From Oscillospiraceae bacterium (GTDB taxonomy: Bacteria; Bacillota_A; Clostridia; Oscillospirales; Oscillospiraceae), in NCBI GenBank assembly GCA_902786615.1, contig CADADE010000027.1:69122-133121 (forward strand): a DNA stretch of 64,000 nt. The letters are read 5' to 3'. Shown here in pieces: positions 16,710-25,704 of the stretch (positions are counted from its first letter, which is position 1; every line of letters begins with the position of its first letter). The translations under genes were made by a program, and so were the position numbers. The notes under the pieces were generated by a model. The model did not search any database. It saw nothing but the letters and a program-made list of their open reading frames with translations, and was not told where the DNA came from.

Positions 16710-17324
16710 ATGGTCAGAGCGGCGGCATTGGTATCCGGGGACGGGGCAAGACTCCAGGCGATCCTGGATTCCATGTACTTTAAGGAAATACCGAATTTTG
16801 AGCTGGTTGCGGTCATCTCCACGGCCAGGGAGGTCAACGCCATGAAGCGCGCCCTCAACGCGGGGGTACCTGCCTATGTGGTGGACCCGGAGCTCTTCCC
16901 CAACAGCACCAGCCATTCGATGGCGGTTGCCAACAAGCTGCGGGATATGGACATTGAGCTCGTGATCCTGGCGGGCTATGACCTTCCGCTGGGGGTCATC
17001 CCCTACCAGTTCAAAAACCGCATCATCGGCACCTTCCCGGCGCTCTATCCCGCCTTTGAGGATGCGGAGGGGGACATTCAGCGCGCCGTGCTGGAACGGG
17101 GGCTCAAGCTCACCGGGGCAACGTCCTACTTTGCCGACGGGGACGGGCGCGTGGGCAGCATCATCCTCCAGCGCGCAGTGGAGGTCCGCGCGGACGACAC
17201 GCCCGAGACTCTATCCAGGCGCGTGCTTGAGGAGGCCGAGTGGCGCATCCTCAGCCAGTCGGTGATCCTCTACTGCTCCGGAAAGCTGAAAATTCACGGC
17301 AACCGGGTGCTGATCGAAAAATAA
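16710..17324 (+). CDS. PurN-like formyltransferase homologue lacking catalytic residues
   Basis: A 204-residue protein with the length and fold pattern of glycinamide-ribonucleotide formyltransferase: ALVSGDGARLQAILD at the nucleotide site, VISTAREVNAMKRALNAGVP, LVILAGYD, and the C-terminal GKLKIHGNRVL matching the PurN tail. The catalytic triad of E. coli PurN (N106, H108, D144) is gone: the INIHPSL strand reads IIGTFPAL (N to G, H to F), and the D144 segment reads GDGRVGSIILQ. It should not make formyl-GAR by the usual mechanism. ATG 16710 is chosen for GGTGAGAGG upstream; the in-frame ATG at 16611 sits near the transcript start with no ribosome site. Possibly a regulatory or repurposed folate or purine-binding protein. 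Confidence 0.75.
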   Translation: MVRAAALVSGDGARLQAILDSMYFKEIPNFELVAVISTAREVNAMKRALNAGVPAYVVDPELFPNSTSHSMAVANKLRDMDIELVILAGYDLPLGVIPYQFKNRIIGTFPALYPAFEDAEGDIQRAVLERGLKLTGATSYFADGDGRVGSIILQRAVEVRADDTPETLSRRVLEEAEWRILSQSVILYCSGKLKIHGNRVLIEK

Positions 17325-17332
17325 ACGCAAGG

Positions 17333-17360
17333 GGCGAGTCCGTAAGGATTCGCCTTTTTT
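17333..17360 (+). terminator. Intrinsic terminator
   Basis: A 9-bp stem GGCGAGTCC/GGATTCGCC (one G-U) with a GTAA loop and six T. It ends the PurN-like transcript. Confidence 0.88.
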
Positions 17361-17373
17361 GCATTTCTTTGTG

Positions 17374-17402
17374 TTGTAAAGGCGCAGCTTTTGTGGTATT
17401 CT
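17374..17402 (+). promoter_or_regulatory. Promoter of the polysaccharide operon
   Basis: TTGTAA at 17374-17379, 17 bases, TATTCT at 17397-17402; the first gene starts 35 bases later. Confidence 0.62.
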
Positions 17403-17436
17403 GTATTGGATTGCTTTTGAATAAGGAGAGACAGTC

Positions 17437-18327
17437 ATGATCCTTGCGGTTACAGGCATCACCGGCCACACCGGCGGCTATTTTTTGCAGGAGCTGATCC
17501 GGAATCACTTTGACGGTACCCTGCGCCCCCTGGTGCGCGAGAGCTCCGACACCCGCGCGCTGGACGCATCCGGCCTGCGTGTGGAGAAGGTCGTGGGCGA
17601 CATCAAGAACCCGGACGATCTCTTCCGCCTGGTAAACGGCGCGGACAGGGTCCTGCACATCGCGGGCATCCGCGATACCCTCCCGCTGATAGAGGCCATC
17701 GACAGAGCCGGGGTGAAGGGGCACATCGTCCTCGTGCATACGACGGGCATCTACTCGCGCTTTCGCATGGCAAGCGGCGAATATAAGGAAATCGAGCAGG
17801 CGCTGCAGAAGTACCTTGACAAAGGGCTGAACGTCACGATCCTGCGCCCCACCATGATCTTCGGCGACATGTGCGACCGCAATATCCACAAGTTTATCCG
17901 CATGGTGGACAAGCTCCCCGTCATGCCGCAGGTGCGGGGCGGGAAGGCCAGGATCCAGCCCGTCAACGCCCGCGACCTGGGCCGCGCCTATTACCAGTGC
18001 GTCATGGCGGAAAAGCTGCCGGAGCCCGACTATGTGGTGTCCGGCAGCCGCCAGCTTACGCTGCGGGAGCTTTGCAGCCTGATCGGAATATACCTCGGTA
18101 AGAAGACGCGCTTTGTAAACGTGCCCACGATGGCCGTGGCGGGCGGCATGTGGTGCGTAAAGGAGCTTACGGGCGGCAGGGTCGACTATGTGGAAAAGGC
18201 GCTGCGTCTGAGCGAAGACCGCGTTTTTAGCCATGAGAAGGCCACGCGCGACTTCGGCTTCGAGCCGGAGCCCTTCGATGTGGGTCTCAAACGCGAGGTG
18301 GAGGAATACCTGCATGTCAGAAAATAA
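17437..18327 (+). CDS. NAD(P)-dependent epimerase/dehydratase-like protein
   Basis: A 296-residue atypical extended short-chain dehydrogenase. The dinucleotide loop is TGITGHTGG at residues 6-14; HTTGIYSRFR and ILRPTMIFGD follow the epimerase pattern, although the YxxxK catalytic pair is imperfect (EYKEIEQ). In this context it probably modifies a nucleotide or lipid-linked sugar. AAGGAGAG stands eight bases before the ATG. It is the first gene of a nine-gene operon running to 27134 with overlaps or gaps under 25 bases. Confidence 0.78.
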   Translation: MILAVTGITGHTGGYFLQELIRNHFDGTLRPLVRESSDTRALDASGLRVEKVVGDIKNPDDLFRLVNGADRVLHIAGIRDTLPLIEAIDRAGVKGHIVLVHTTGIYSRFRMASGEYKEIEQALQKYLDKGLNVTILRPTMIFGDMCDRNIHKFIRMVDKLPVMPQVRGGKARIQPVNARDLGRAYYQCVMAEKLPEPDYVVSGSRQLTLRELCSLIGIYLGKKTRFVNVPTMAVAGGMWCVKELTGGRVDYVEKALRLSEDRVFSHEKATRDFGFEPEPFDVGLKREVEEYLHVRK

Positions 18328-19414
18328 AACCGTACTCTTTCTCTCCAATCACTTCATCACGCTCTACTCCTTCCGTCGGGAGCTCATCGAGCGTCTGGTA
18401 AAAATGGGGCACCGGGTGGTGCTGTCTATGCCGGCGGACGATCAGAACGTGTTTTTTCGCGACATGGGCTGTGAGATCATCGAGACGCCCATGTCCCGCC
18501 GGGGCCTGAACCCGGCGGAGGATCTGGCTCTTCTGCGCCGCTACCGGCGCATTATGCTGGAAGTGCAGCCCGACATTATTTTCAGCTATACCTCCAAGCC
18601 CGATATTTACGGCTCCATGGCGTCGACGGCGCTGGGCTTCCGGCAGGTGTGCAACATCACGGGGCGCGGCAACTCCCTGGCCTACGACAACGCCCTCGCC
18701 GCGGTGGTGCGCAGTCTCTACCGCGCCTCCATCCGCAATTGCTACAAGGTCTTTTTCCAGAACGCCGATGACCGGGACTACTTCCTCCGCTACCATATTG
18801 TGAAGGACAACTGGGCGCTGATCCCCGGCTCCGGGGTCAATCTCCAACAGCACGTTCTGAGTCCCATGCCCGACGACGGGGAGATCCGTTTTCTCTATAT
18901 CGGGCGCATCATGTCCGTCAAGGGCGTCGACCAGCTTCTCGACTGCGCGGTCGCCGTCCGGCGCAGGCACCCGAACACCCGCTTCCTGCTTGCGGGCTTT
19001 GTGGAACAGGAGCAGTACAAGGCCAAGCTCAAGGAATATGAAGCGAAGGGCTTTATCGAACATCTCGGCTTTCAGAAGGATATCGACGCCGTGATCCGCC
19101 GCTGCCACTGCACGATCCTCCCCTCCCACGGGGGCGAGGGGGTGCCGAACGCGGTGCTGGAATCCGCCGCCGTGGGCAGGGCCTGCATCGTCTCCGACGT
19201 CCCCGGCTCGCGCGACGCGGTGGAGGACGGCGTGACGGGCTATCTCTTCGAGCCGCGCAGCAGCGCCGACCTCATCGACAAGGTGGAGCGCTTCCTCGCC
19301 CTGTCGAAGGAGCAGCGCGAGCAGATGGGCCTTGCCGGGCACGACAAGGCCGCGCGGGAGTTCGACCGCGAAATCGTCATCAGGGCCTATCTTAAAGAAG
19401 TCGAAGACGCATAA
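18314..19414 (+). CDS. GT4-family glycosyltransferase (PglA-like)
   Basis: A 366-residue GT-B glycosyltransferase. The N-terminal half has FFRDMGCEIIETPMSRRGLNP-type acceptor-domain sequence and FSYTSKPDIYG, which resemble the lipid-linked GalNAc and bacillosamine transferases such as PglA. The C-terminal half has the donor motif SHGGEGVPNAVLESAAVG with the E-x7-E pattern (GEGVPNAVLE). It adds a sugar to an undecaprenyl-linked intermediate on the cytoplasmic face. Overlaps the preceding gene by 14 bases. Sugar specificity is not readable. Confidence 0.83.
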   Translation: MSENKTVLFLSNHFITLYSFRRELIERLVKMGHRVVLSMPADDQNVFFRDMGCEIIETPMSRRGLNPAEDLALLRRYRRIMLEVQPDIIFSYTSKPDIYGSMASTALGFRQVCNITGRGNSLAYDNALAAVVRSLYRASIRNCYKVFFQNADDRDYFLRYHIVKDNWALIPGSGVNLQQHVLSPMPDDGEIRFLYIGRIMSVKGVDQLLDCAVAVRRRHPNTRFLLAGFVEQEQYKAKLKEYEAKGFIEHLGFQKDIDAVIRRCHCTILPSHGGEGVPNAVLESAAVGRACIVSDVPGSRDAVEDGVTGYLFEPRSSADLIDKVERFLALSKEQREQMGLAGHDKAAREFDREIVIRAYLKEVEDA

Positions 19415-19432
19415 GACAAGGAGCGTATATCC

Positions 19433-19996
19433 ATGTCCATACGCAGAATGTTCAACAATGCCGTGAGCATTGTGTTTACCTTTATCAAGTTCAGCATCAT
19501 GAAGCTCTTTCTCGGCTCAGGCTTTCACTTTAAGCCCATCTGCCGCTTTTCGCCCAATGTGGTCACGGAGTTTGAGCACGGAAGCCACGTCTCTATCGGA
19601 AACCGCACCCGCATCCACTCCGGCTGCAAGCTCAAGGTGCGCAAGGGCGCGACGCTGAAGCTTTCTGACGACGTAGTGTTTACCTATAACTGCATGATCA
19701 ACTGCCGCGACAGCGTCACCATCGGGGAGGGGACCTCCATGGGCCCCAACGCCTGCATCTACGACCATGACCACGACTTTCGCGCGGGGCTGGACGAGCT
19801 GCGCTTCAAGACCGCCCCGGTGGTCATCGGCAAAAACTGCTGGATCGCGGCGGGCACCGTCATCCTCATGGGCACCACCATCGGCGACAACTGCATGATC
19901 GGCGCGGGCTGCATCCTCAAGGGGGACATCCCGGCAAATTCCGTCGTCACCCAGAAGCGCGAGACCGTGATCCGCCCCTGGGAGGTGCGCTCATGA
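19433..19996 (+). CDS. Hexapeptide-repeat (left-handed beta-helix) acyltransferase
   Basis: A 187-residue acyltransferase of the maltose/galactoside acetyltransferase-like class. Hexad repeats [V/I]-G-x-x-x-x run through VSIGNRTRIHSGCKLKVRKG and VVIGKNCWIAAGTVILMGTT; the catalytic histidine is probably in YDHDHDF, and IGAGCILKGDIPANSVV is the closing coil. It likely acetylates a sugar of the repeat unit. Ribosome site AAGGAG. The stop overlaps the next start by four bases (ATGA). Confidence 0.85.
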   Translation: MSIRRMFNNAVSIVFTFIKFSIMKLFLGSGFHFKPICRFSPNVVTEFEHGSHVSIGNRTRIHSGCKLKVRKGATLKLSDDVVFTYNCMINCRDSVTIGEGTSMGPNACIYDHDHDFRAGLDELRFKTAPVVIGKNCWIAAGTVILMGTTIGDNCMIGAGCILKGDIPANSVVTQKRETVIRPWEVRS

Positions 19997-21096
19997 TCCG
20001 CGTGCTGCACATGATCGCAAGTCTGGACGTGGGCGGCTCGCAGACCGTGATGATGAACATTTACCGCAACATCGACCGGGAGAAGATCCAGTTCGACTTC
20101 GTGATCGACCACCCGAAGGAGGACTATTTTGCCGAGGAGATCCGCTCTCTCGGCGGGCGGGTGTACACCATGCCCGCCTTCCGCGGCACCAACGCCGGGG
20201 AGATCAGGCGCGACTGGAACAACTTTTTCTACACCCACCCGGAATATACCATCCTCCACTCCCACACGCGAAGCTATGCCGCGCTCTATCTCCCGGTGGC
20301 GAAGGCCCACGGGGTCAAGACCATCATCCACAGCCACTCCACCTCCACCGGCGGCGGCGTGAAGGGCGCGGTCAAGGCCGTGATGCAGCTTCCGCTGCGC
20401 CATCAGGCGGACGTGCTGATGGCCTGCTCCCTGGACGCGGGGGAATGGCTCTACGGCAAGAGGGCCTGTCAGAGCGAACGCTTCATTCTCCTGCCGAACG
20501 GCATCGACACGCGCCGCTTCGCCCTCGCCCCGGGAACGCGCGAGCGCTATCGCCGGGAGCTGGGGCTGGAGGGCCGCTATGTGATCGGCAATGTGGGCCG
20601 TTTTTATGATGTGAAAAACCACACGTTCCTGCTGGACGTGTTTCAGAAGATCCATGAGCGCGAGCCGGAGGCCATGCTGCTTCTGGTGGGCGTCGGCCCC
20701 CTGCAGCAGCAGATGGCGCAGAAGGCCGTTGAGCTCGGCGTGGCGGAGCAGGTCATCATGACCGGCAACCGTGACGACGTGCCGGAGCTTCTCGGCGCGA
20801 TGGACGTGTTCGCCTTTCCCTCTCTGTGGGAGGGGCTGCCCATGACGGTGGTGGAGGCGCAGGCCGCAGGGCTTCCCTGCGTGCTGTCCGACACCATCAC
20901 CAAGGAGGTGGACGTATCGCCGCTGGTGGAATATCTGCCCCTCGGCGACGCGGAGCAATGGGCGGACGCGCTGCTCACGCGAAGGCAGCGCCAGGACGTG
21001 TCGAAAAACATCGCCCGCGCGGGCTTTGACATCCGCTCCTCCGTCAAGCGCCTTACAGAACTTTACACCGCGCTTGACCGCGCGGCGCGCACATGA
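19993..21096 (+). CDS. GT4-family glycosyltransferase (EpsF-like)
   Basis: A 367-residue GT-B transferase close in pattern to EpsF-type exopolysaccharide enzymes: MIASLDVGGSQTVMMNIYRN at the N-terminus, IQFDFVIDHPKEDYFAEEI, LHSHTRSYAALYLPVAK, and the donor site FPSLWEGLPMTVVEAQAAGLP. Cytoplasmic or membrane-associated, adding a sugar to the lipid-linked repeat unit. GAGGTG precedes the ATG, which overlaps the upstream stop. Confidence 0.85.
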   Translation: MIRVLHMIASLDVGGSQTVMMNIYRNIDREKIQFDFVIDHPKEDYFAEEIRSLGGRVYTMPAFRGTNAGEIRRDWNNFFYTHPEYTILHSHTRSYAALYLPVAKAHGVKTIIHSHSTSTGGGVKGAVKAVMQLPLRHQADVLMACSLDAGEWLYGKRACQSERFILLPNGIDTRRFALAPGTRERYRRELGLEGRYVIGNVGRFYDVKNHTFLLDVFQKIHEREPEAMLLLVGVGPLQQQMAQKAVELGVAEQVIMTGNRDDVPELLGAMDVFAFPSLWEGLPMTVVEAQAAGLPCVLSDTITKEVDVSPLVEYLPLGDAEQWADALLTRRQRQDVSKNIARAGFDIRSSVKRLTELYTALDRAART

Positions 21097-21113
21097 GCGC
21101 AAAGGAGGCTGCC

Positions 21114-22211
21114 ATGGGCAAGAAAAAAACCGTCATGCTTTACATCAACTGCCTGCACAGCCCCGGCGGGGCCGAGCGGGTGTTCAGCCAGCTTGCCGAG
21201 CGCTTTGCCGACTGCGGCTGGCGTTCCATCCTCGTGACCTCCTACAGGGAACCGGGGCGGGTGGAGTATCCCCTCTCCGAGCGGGTGGAGCGCTATAATA
21301 TGGAGGCCGAGCGCCTTTTTGAAAGCCGCCTGAAGCGAAACGCCCACCGCATCGCCCACCTGAGAAGGCTCATCCGCAAATGCAGGCCCGACCTTCTCAT
21401 CACCTGCATGCAGGAGCCGAACTTTCGCGGCATGGTGGCCTCGATGGGCCTGCCGGTGCGGCGCATGGTTTCGGTCTGCAACGCGGCGGAAAAGGAATAC
21501 CCCGGCCTCATGGGGAAGCTTGTGGGGCGCGTGCTGATGCCGATGGCGGAGGGCTGCGTCTTCCAGACGGAGGAGGAAAAGCGCTGGTTCCCCGCGCGGC
21601 TGCAGAAGAAGGGGCGCATCATTATGAACCAGGTGAACGAGTCCTTTTTCAACGTGACGCGCACCGGCCCCCGGCGCGGCATTGTCACCGTGGGGAAGCT
21701 GCGCGCGCAGAAAAACCAGGCCCTGCTGATCCGCGCCTTTTCCCGCATTGCCGGGCAGACGGAGGAAAACCTGCTGCTCTACGGCGCGGGCGAGCTGCAC
21801 GATGAACTCAAAGCGCTGGTCGATTCCCTTGGCCTGCAGGCGCGCGTTAAGTTCATGGGTCTGAGCACGGACGTTGCCGGTGATATCAAGGACGCGAAGC
21901 TCTTCGTCATGTCCTCGGACTATGAGGGGCTGCCGAACGCTCTGCTCGAGGCGATGGCCCTGGGGCTGCCCTGCATTTCGACCGACTGCGAGGGCGGCGG
22001 CCCCGCCATGGTGATCGAAAACGGCGTGAACGGCCTGTTGGTGCCCATGCGGGACGAACAGGCGCTGGCGGACGCCATGCTGCGGCTTCTGAACGCGCCC
22101 GGTGAGGCGGAAAAGCTCGGCGCCGCCGCGCGGGAGACCGCCCGCCGCTTCCGGCCGGACGCGGTCTTTGCCGAGTGGATGCGCTATGCGGAGGATATCC
22201 TGAATGGCTGA
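21114..22211 (+). CDS. GT4-family glycosyltransferase
   Basis: A 365-residue GT-B transferase with INCLHSPGGAERVFSQLAER at the N-terminus (the GGAERV acceptor-domain signature), VGKLRAQKNQALLIRAFSRI starting the donor domain, and SSDYEGLPNALLEAMALGLP as the donor nucleotide site. The ATG at 21114 has AAAGGAGG upstream, and an earlier ATG at 21093 has none. It overlaps the following GT2 gene by eight bases. Part of the same polysaccharide pathway; sugar unknown. Confidence 0.85.
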   Translation: MGKKKTVMLYINCLHSPGGAERVFSQLAERFADCGWRSILVTSYREPGRVEYPLSERVERYNMEAERLFESRLKRNAHRIAHLRRLIRKCRPDLLITCMQEPNFRGMVASMGLPVRRMVSVCNAAEKEYPGLMGKLVGRVLMPMAEGCVFQTEEEKRWFPARLQKKGRIIMNQVNESFFNVTRTGPRRGIVTVGKLRAQKNQALLIRAFSRIAGQTEENLLLYGAGELHDELKALVDSLGLQARVKFMGLSTDVAGDIKDAKLFVMSSDYEGLPNALLEAMALGLPCISTDCEGGGPAMVIENGVNGLLVPMRDEQALADAMLRLLNAPGEAEKLGAAARETARRFRPDAVFAEWMRYAEDILNG

Positions 22212-23226
22212 GCCTGTCTTTTTCAGCGTCCTGATCCCGGTTTACAATGTGGAGACCTACCTGCGCGCGTGTCTGGACTCCGCCCTCTCCCAGGGCTGGG
22301 AGAAGCTGGAGCTCATCCTGGTGGACGACGGCTCCACGGACCGAAGCGGCGCGATCTGCGACGAATACGCGAAAAACGATCCGCGCATCCAGGTGGTCCA
22401 CAAGCCCAACGGCGGGCTCATGTCCGCGCGCCGCGCCGCCGTTGCGCGGGCGCGGGGGGACTATTTTCTGTTCGCCGACTCCGACGACAGGCTTTTGCCC
22501 GGCGTATTTGAAACGCTCTCGGAGGCGATCGGCAGCAGCGGCGCGGACTGCCTGGTCTACGGCGTCACCCGCGAATGGCCGGGCGGCCCCCTCCATGTGA
22601 AGTGTCCGGACGCGCTCTGCAATCGGGTAATCACCGACAAGCGTGCGATTTTGAATCTCATGCTCAACGACAATACCTATAATTCCCTCTGCCGCAAATG
22701 CGTAAAGCGCAGCTGCTTCGACGGCCGGGATTTCAGCCCCTGGTTTCACATCAGCATGGGCGAGGATCTGCTTCAGAGCACCGAGATCCTGGAAAACGCC
22801 AAAAGCTTTTTCTTCCTGCCGCAGGAGTTTTACTACTACCGCTATAACGGCGGGAGCATCTCGCGCACGTTCCCCTATGACGGCTACCGGGCGAGCTTTG
22901 AGAAGGAGCGCTTCCTGCTCGACTGGCTGAGACGGCTGGGGATATTCGGCGAGGCGGACTATGACCGCTGGCGCAATCATCTGCTCGACGAGCTGGTGAT
23001 CGAGCTCAAGCATATCTGCCGCGAATGCTCAAGCAGAGACAACGCCGTCTCCGCGATGGAGAGCATATTGGCCTCCGATTTCTACCGCGAATTTCTCTCC
23101 CCCGGTTACCGGGGCGGCGGGGGCGGGCTTCGGCGGATGCCGAACCGCCTGGTGATCGCCCTGCTGCAGGAGCGCCGCTTCGACACGCTGCGCTTTTTCT
23201 GCGCAAAGGTCTACCGGGCCAGATAG
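22204..23226 (+). CDS. GT2-family glycosyltransferase
   Basis: A 340-residue GT-A enzyme. FSVLIPVYNVETYLRACLDS at the N-terminus, LILVDDGSTDRSGAICDEYA and the metal-binding DSDD in LFADSDDRLLPG mark a classical GT2 family member; the C-terminal 120 residues are divergent. It transfers an activated sugar to the growing repeat unit using a divalent metal. Translation is coupled to the preceding gene by overlap. Confidence 0.87.
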   Translation: MAEPVFFSVLIPVYNVETYLRACLDSALSQGWEKLELILVDDGSTDRSGAICDEYAKNDPRIQVVHKPNGGLMSARRAAVARARGDYFLFADSDDRLLPGVFETLSEAIGSSGADCLVYGVTREWPGGPLHVKCPDALCNRVITDKRAILNLMLNDNTYNSLCRKCVKRSCFDGRDFSPWFHISMGEDLLQSTEILENAKSFFFLPQEFYYYRYNGGSISRTFPYDGYRASFEKERFLLDWLRRLGIFGEADYDRWRNHLLDELVIELKHICRECSSRDNAVSAMESILASDFYREFLSPGYRGGGGGLRRMPNRLVIALLQERRFDTLRFFCAKVYRAR

Positions 23227-23235
23227 AGGTACCCC

Positions 23236-24678
23236 ATGGAAAAAGGAAAGATTATCCGCTCCCTGTTCTACAAGTTCACAGAGCGCTTTGCCGTCAAGCT
23301 GATCGGGCTTGTCATCGGCATTCTTCTGGCCCGCCTGCTCACGCCGGAGATCCTCGGTCAGGTCGCCATTCTGGAGATCTTTGTAAACCTCTCCTTCGTG
23401 CTCATTGACGACGGCGTCAACAGCGCGCTGGTGCAGTCGAAAACCGCCGATGAGCGGGACTATGTCACCGTGTTTTTCATTACGGCAGGCATCGTGGCCT
23501 TTGCGATCGGCCTGCTGCAGCTTTTCGCCCCGGCGATCGCGGCGTATTACAAGAGTCCGGCGCTTGTCCGGCCCCTGCGTTTTTACGCCTTCTCGCTGGT
23601 GTTCAGCTCCTTCAACTCCATCCAGGTGGCAAGGATACAGCGGGAAATGCGCTTTCGGGAAATGATGTACTGCAATCTCGCCGCGACGGTGCTGGCGGGG
23701 GCGCTGGGCGTGGCGCTGGCCTATTCCGGCGCGGGGCTCTGGGCGCTGGTGGCCTATCATTTCGGGCAGATCGTGGTGGCGTGCCTCGCGACCTTCCTGG
23801 TGCTGCGCTGGATCCCGCACGGGCGCTTCTCCGCGGAGAGCGCAAGGCGCCTCGGCGGCTTCGGCCTCAAGATGCTGCTGGCCTCCCTGATCACCAATCT
23901 CTACAACAGTCTGCGCCCGCTCATCATCGGGCGGCGCTACTCCACCGAGGATCTCGGCTATTACGACCGGGGGCAGAAATTTTCCACCACCGTCTCCATG
24001 AACCTTGACGCCGCGATCCGCTCGGTGATGTTCCCGGTGCTGTCGCGCTCGCAGGACGAGAGCGCGCAGTTTCTTGCGATCCTGCGGCGGATGAAAAAAA
24101 CCGGCTGCTTTCTGGTTTTCCCGGTGATGTTCGGCATGGCTGCCACAGCCGAGCCCCTCATCCGCCTGCTGCTCAAGGAGCAGTGGCTGCCCGCCGCGCC
24201 CTATCTCGCGCTTTTGAGCTGCGCGGAAGCGCAGGTGCCGCTGACAAGCTCCAACCTGGTGGCGCTCAAATCCCTCGGGCGGAGCGATCTATACTCCAGA
24301 CAGGAGCTTCTGCGCCGCGCGCTGATGCTGGTCGTCCTGCTCATCAGCGTCTTTGCCTTCGACACGGCGCTGGCCATCGCGGTGAGCTTCCTGATCTCCG
24401 CGTGGATCGACGTCTGGGTCACGTCCCTGCCGCTGAAAAAGCTCCTGGGCTACAGCTTTACAGATCAGCTCCGGGACGTCTGGAAATCCGGCCTTGCCGC
24501 CGTCGTCATGGCCGGGGCCGTATGGGCGCTCGGGCTTCTTCCGCTCTCACTCGCGCCGCTGCTGATTATGCAGATCATGCTCGGTGGGGCGCTCTACCTT
24601 GGCCTGAGCCTGCTAATGAAAAATGAAAGTCTCGCTTACATACTCTCCCTGGTCAAGCGGCGCAGAGCCGCGCCCTGA
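23236..24678 (+). CDS. Polysaccharide flippase (Wzx/PST family)
   Basis: A 480-residue integral membrane protein of the polysaccharide-transport family (MOP superfamily), with about 12 to 14 helices. The N-terminus has LIGLVIGILLARLLTPEILG, and GRRYSTEDLGYYDRGQKF is the characteristic cytoplasmic loop of this clade. It flips the undecaprenyl-linked repeat unit across the membrane. No Wzy polymerase is encoded beside it. Confidence 0.88.
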   Translation: MEKGKIIRSLFYKFTERFAVKLIGLVIGILLARLLTPEILGQVAILEIFVNLSFVLIDDGVNSALVQSKTADERDYVTVFFITAGIVAFAIGLLQLFAPAIAAYYKSPALVRPLRFYAFSLVFSSFNSIQVARIQREMRFREMMYCNLAATVLAGALGVALAYSGAGLWALVAYHFGQIVVACLATFLVLRWIPHGRFSAESARRLGGFGLKMLLASLITNLYNSLRPLIIGRRYSTEDLGYYDRGQKFSTTVSMNLDAAIRSVMFPVLSRSQDESAQFLAILRRMKKTGCFLVFPVMFGMAATAEPLIRLLLKEQWLPAAPYLALLSCAEAQVPLTSSNLVALKSLGRSDLYSRQELLRRALMLVVLLISVFAFDTALAIAVSFLISAWIDVWVTSLPLKKLLGYSFTDQLRDVWKSGLAAVVMAGAVWALGLLPLSLAPLLIMQIMLGGALYLGLSLLMKNESLAYILSLVKRRRAAP

Positions 24679-24699
24679 CGGGGAGGCAAAGGAAGTTTT

Positions 24700-25704
24700 A
24701 TGACAAACAAAACAATCGCCTGGTTTATCAAAGCGCTGCTCGCGGGGGCGCTGGCCTTCGCGCTGCTGTGCACGGCGTGCTTCTTTTACTTCAACGTACC
24801 CGTCCACTTCACGAACCCCGATGGCGCGACGGAGTACAAATACGAATCCGCCCCCTATTTCCGGGGCACGGAGGGCTATGGTCACGGCCGCGTCAACAAC
24901 GACGGCTTCAACAATCTGCGGGATTATACGCCCGGAGAAAAGATCGACGTGCTGCTGATGGGCTCGTCCCACACGGAGGGCTTCTGCGTGCCGCAGAAGG
25001 ACAGCGCCGGGGCCGTGCTGCAAAGCCTCTTCGGCGGAGAAAAAAGCGTCTACAACATCGGCATGGCGGGCCACACCTTCCTCTACTGCGCAAAGCGGCT
25101 GGACAAAGCGCTGGAGGTGTACAGGCCCGAAGACTATGTGGTGATCGAGCTTGCCACGCTCAGCTACGACCCCGCCGCGATGGACGCGGCGGCGGACGGC
25201 ACGCTGGCGGATATCCCCTCCCACACGGGCGGATTGCTCACGGCGCTGCAAAAGCTGCCGTTTCTGCGCCTCATGTACACCAAGTATTTCAAGGGCGCGA
25301 ACGAGGCTGTGGCGGCTGCCGCCGGGACGGCGGAGCCCGTATCCGACGACGCCTTTGAGGTCTCGCTCTCCCGCCTGCTTCAAAAGATCGGGGATGTGAG
25401 CCGGGCGCACGGCGTGAAAACCATCCTCGCCTACACCCCCACCGTGACGCCGGATCAGACGGGGCGCGGCGTCACCGACGCCCGCCCCGGCGAGCGTGAG
25501 GCCTTTGCCCGCCTCTCCGCGGAAAACGGGCTTTTGTTCCTGGATCTCACGGAGCGCAACATCGCCGCCATGGAGAAGGACGGGAAGCTTCTCTTCGGCT
25601 TTGCCAACACCGCCCCCGGCGCCGGGCATATCAACAGCGCGGGCCTGCGCATCTATGCCGAGGGCGTCTATGAGCTCATTGGGAAGGAGGAGGCTGCGCC
25701 ATGA
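24700..25704 (+). CDS. Membrane-anchored SGNH-hydrolase-like protein (O-acylation partner)
   Basis: A 334-residue protein with one N-terminal hydrophobic anchor (residues 9-32) and an extracytoplasmic SGNH-type domain. Block I reads LLMGSSHTEGF, with the nucleophile serine in GSSHTEG; the catalytic histidine is probably in GAGHINSAG near the C-terminus. Such proteins (AlgX/AlgJ and DltD types) finish the acyl transfer started by an MBOAT. It overlaps the MBOAT gene by four bases, which strengthens that pairing. Substrate presumably the polysaccharide built by the upstream genes. Confidence 0.78.
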   Translation: MTNKTIAWFIKALLAGALAFALLCTACFFYFNVPVHFTNPDGATEYKYESAPYFRGTEGYGHGRVNNDGFNNLRDYTPGEKIDVLLMGSSHTEGFCVPQKDSAGAVLQSLFGGEKSVYNIGMAGHTFLYCAKRLDKALEVYRPEDYVVIELATLSYDPAAMDAAADGTLADIPSHTGGLLTALQKLPFLRLMYTKYFKGANEAVAAAAGTAEPVSDDAFEVSLSRLLQKIGDVSRAHGVKTILAYTPTVTPDQTGRGVTDARPGEREAFARLSAENGLLFLDLTERNIAAMEKDGKLLFGFANTAPGAGHINSAGLRIYAEGVYELIGKEEAAP

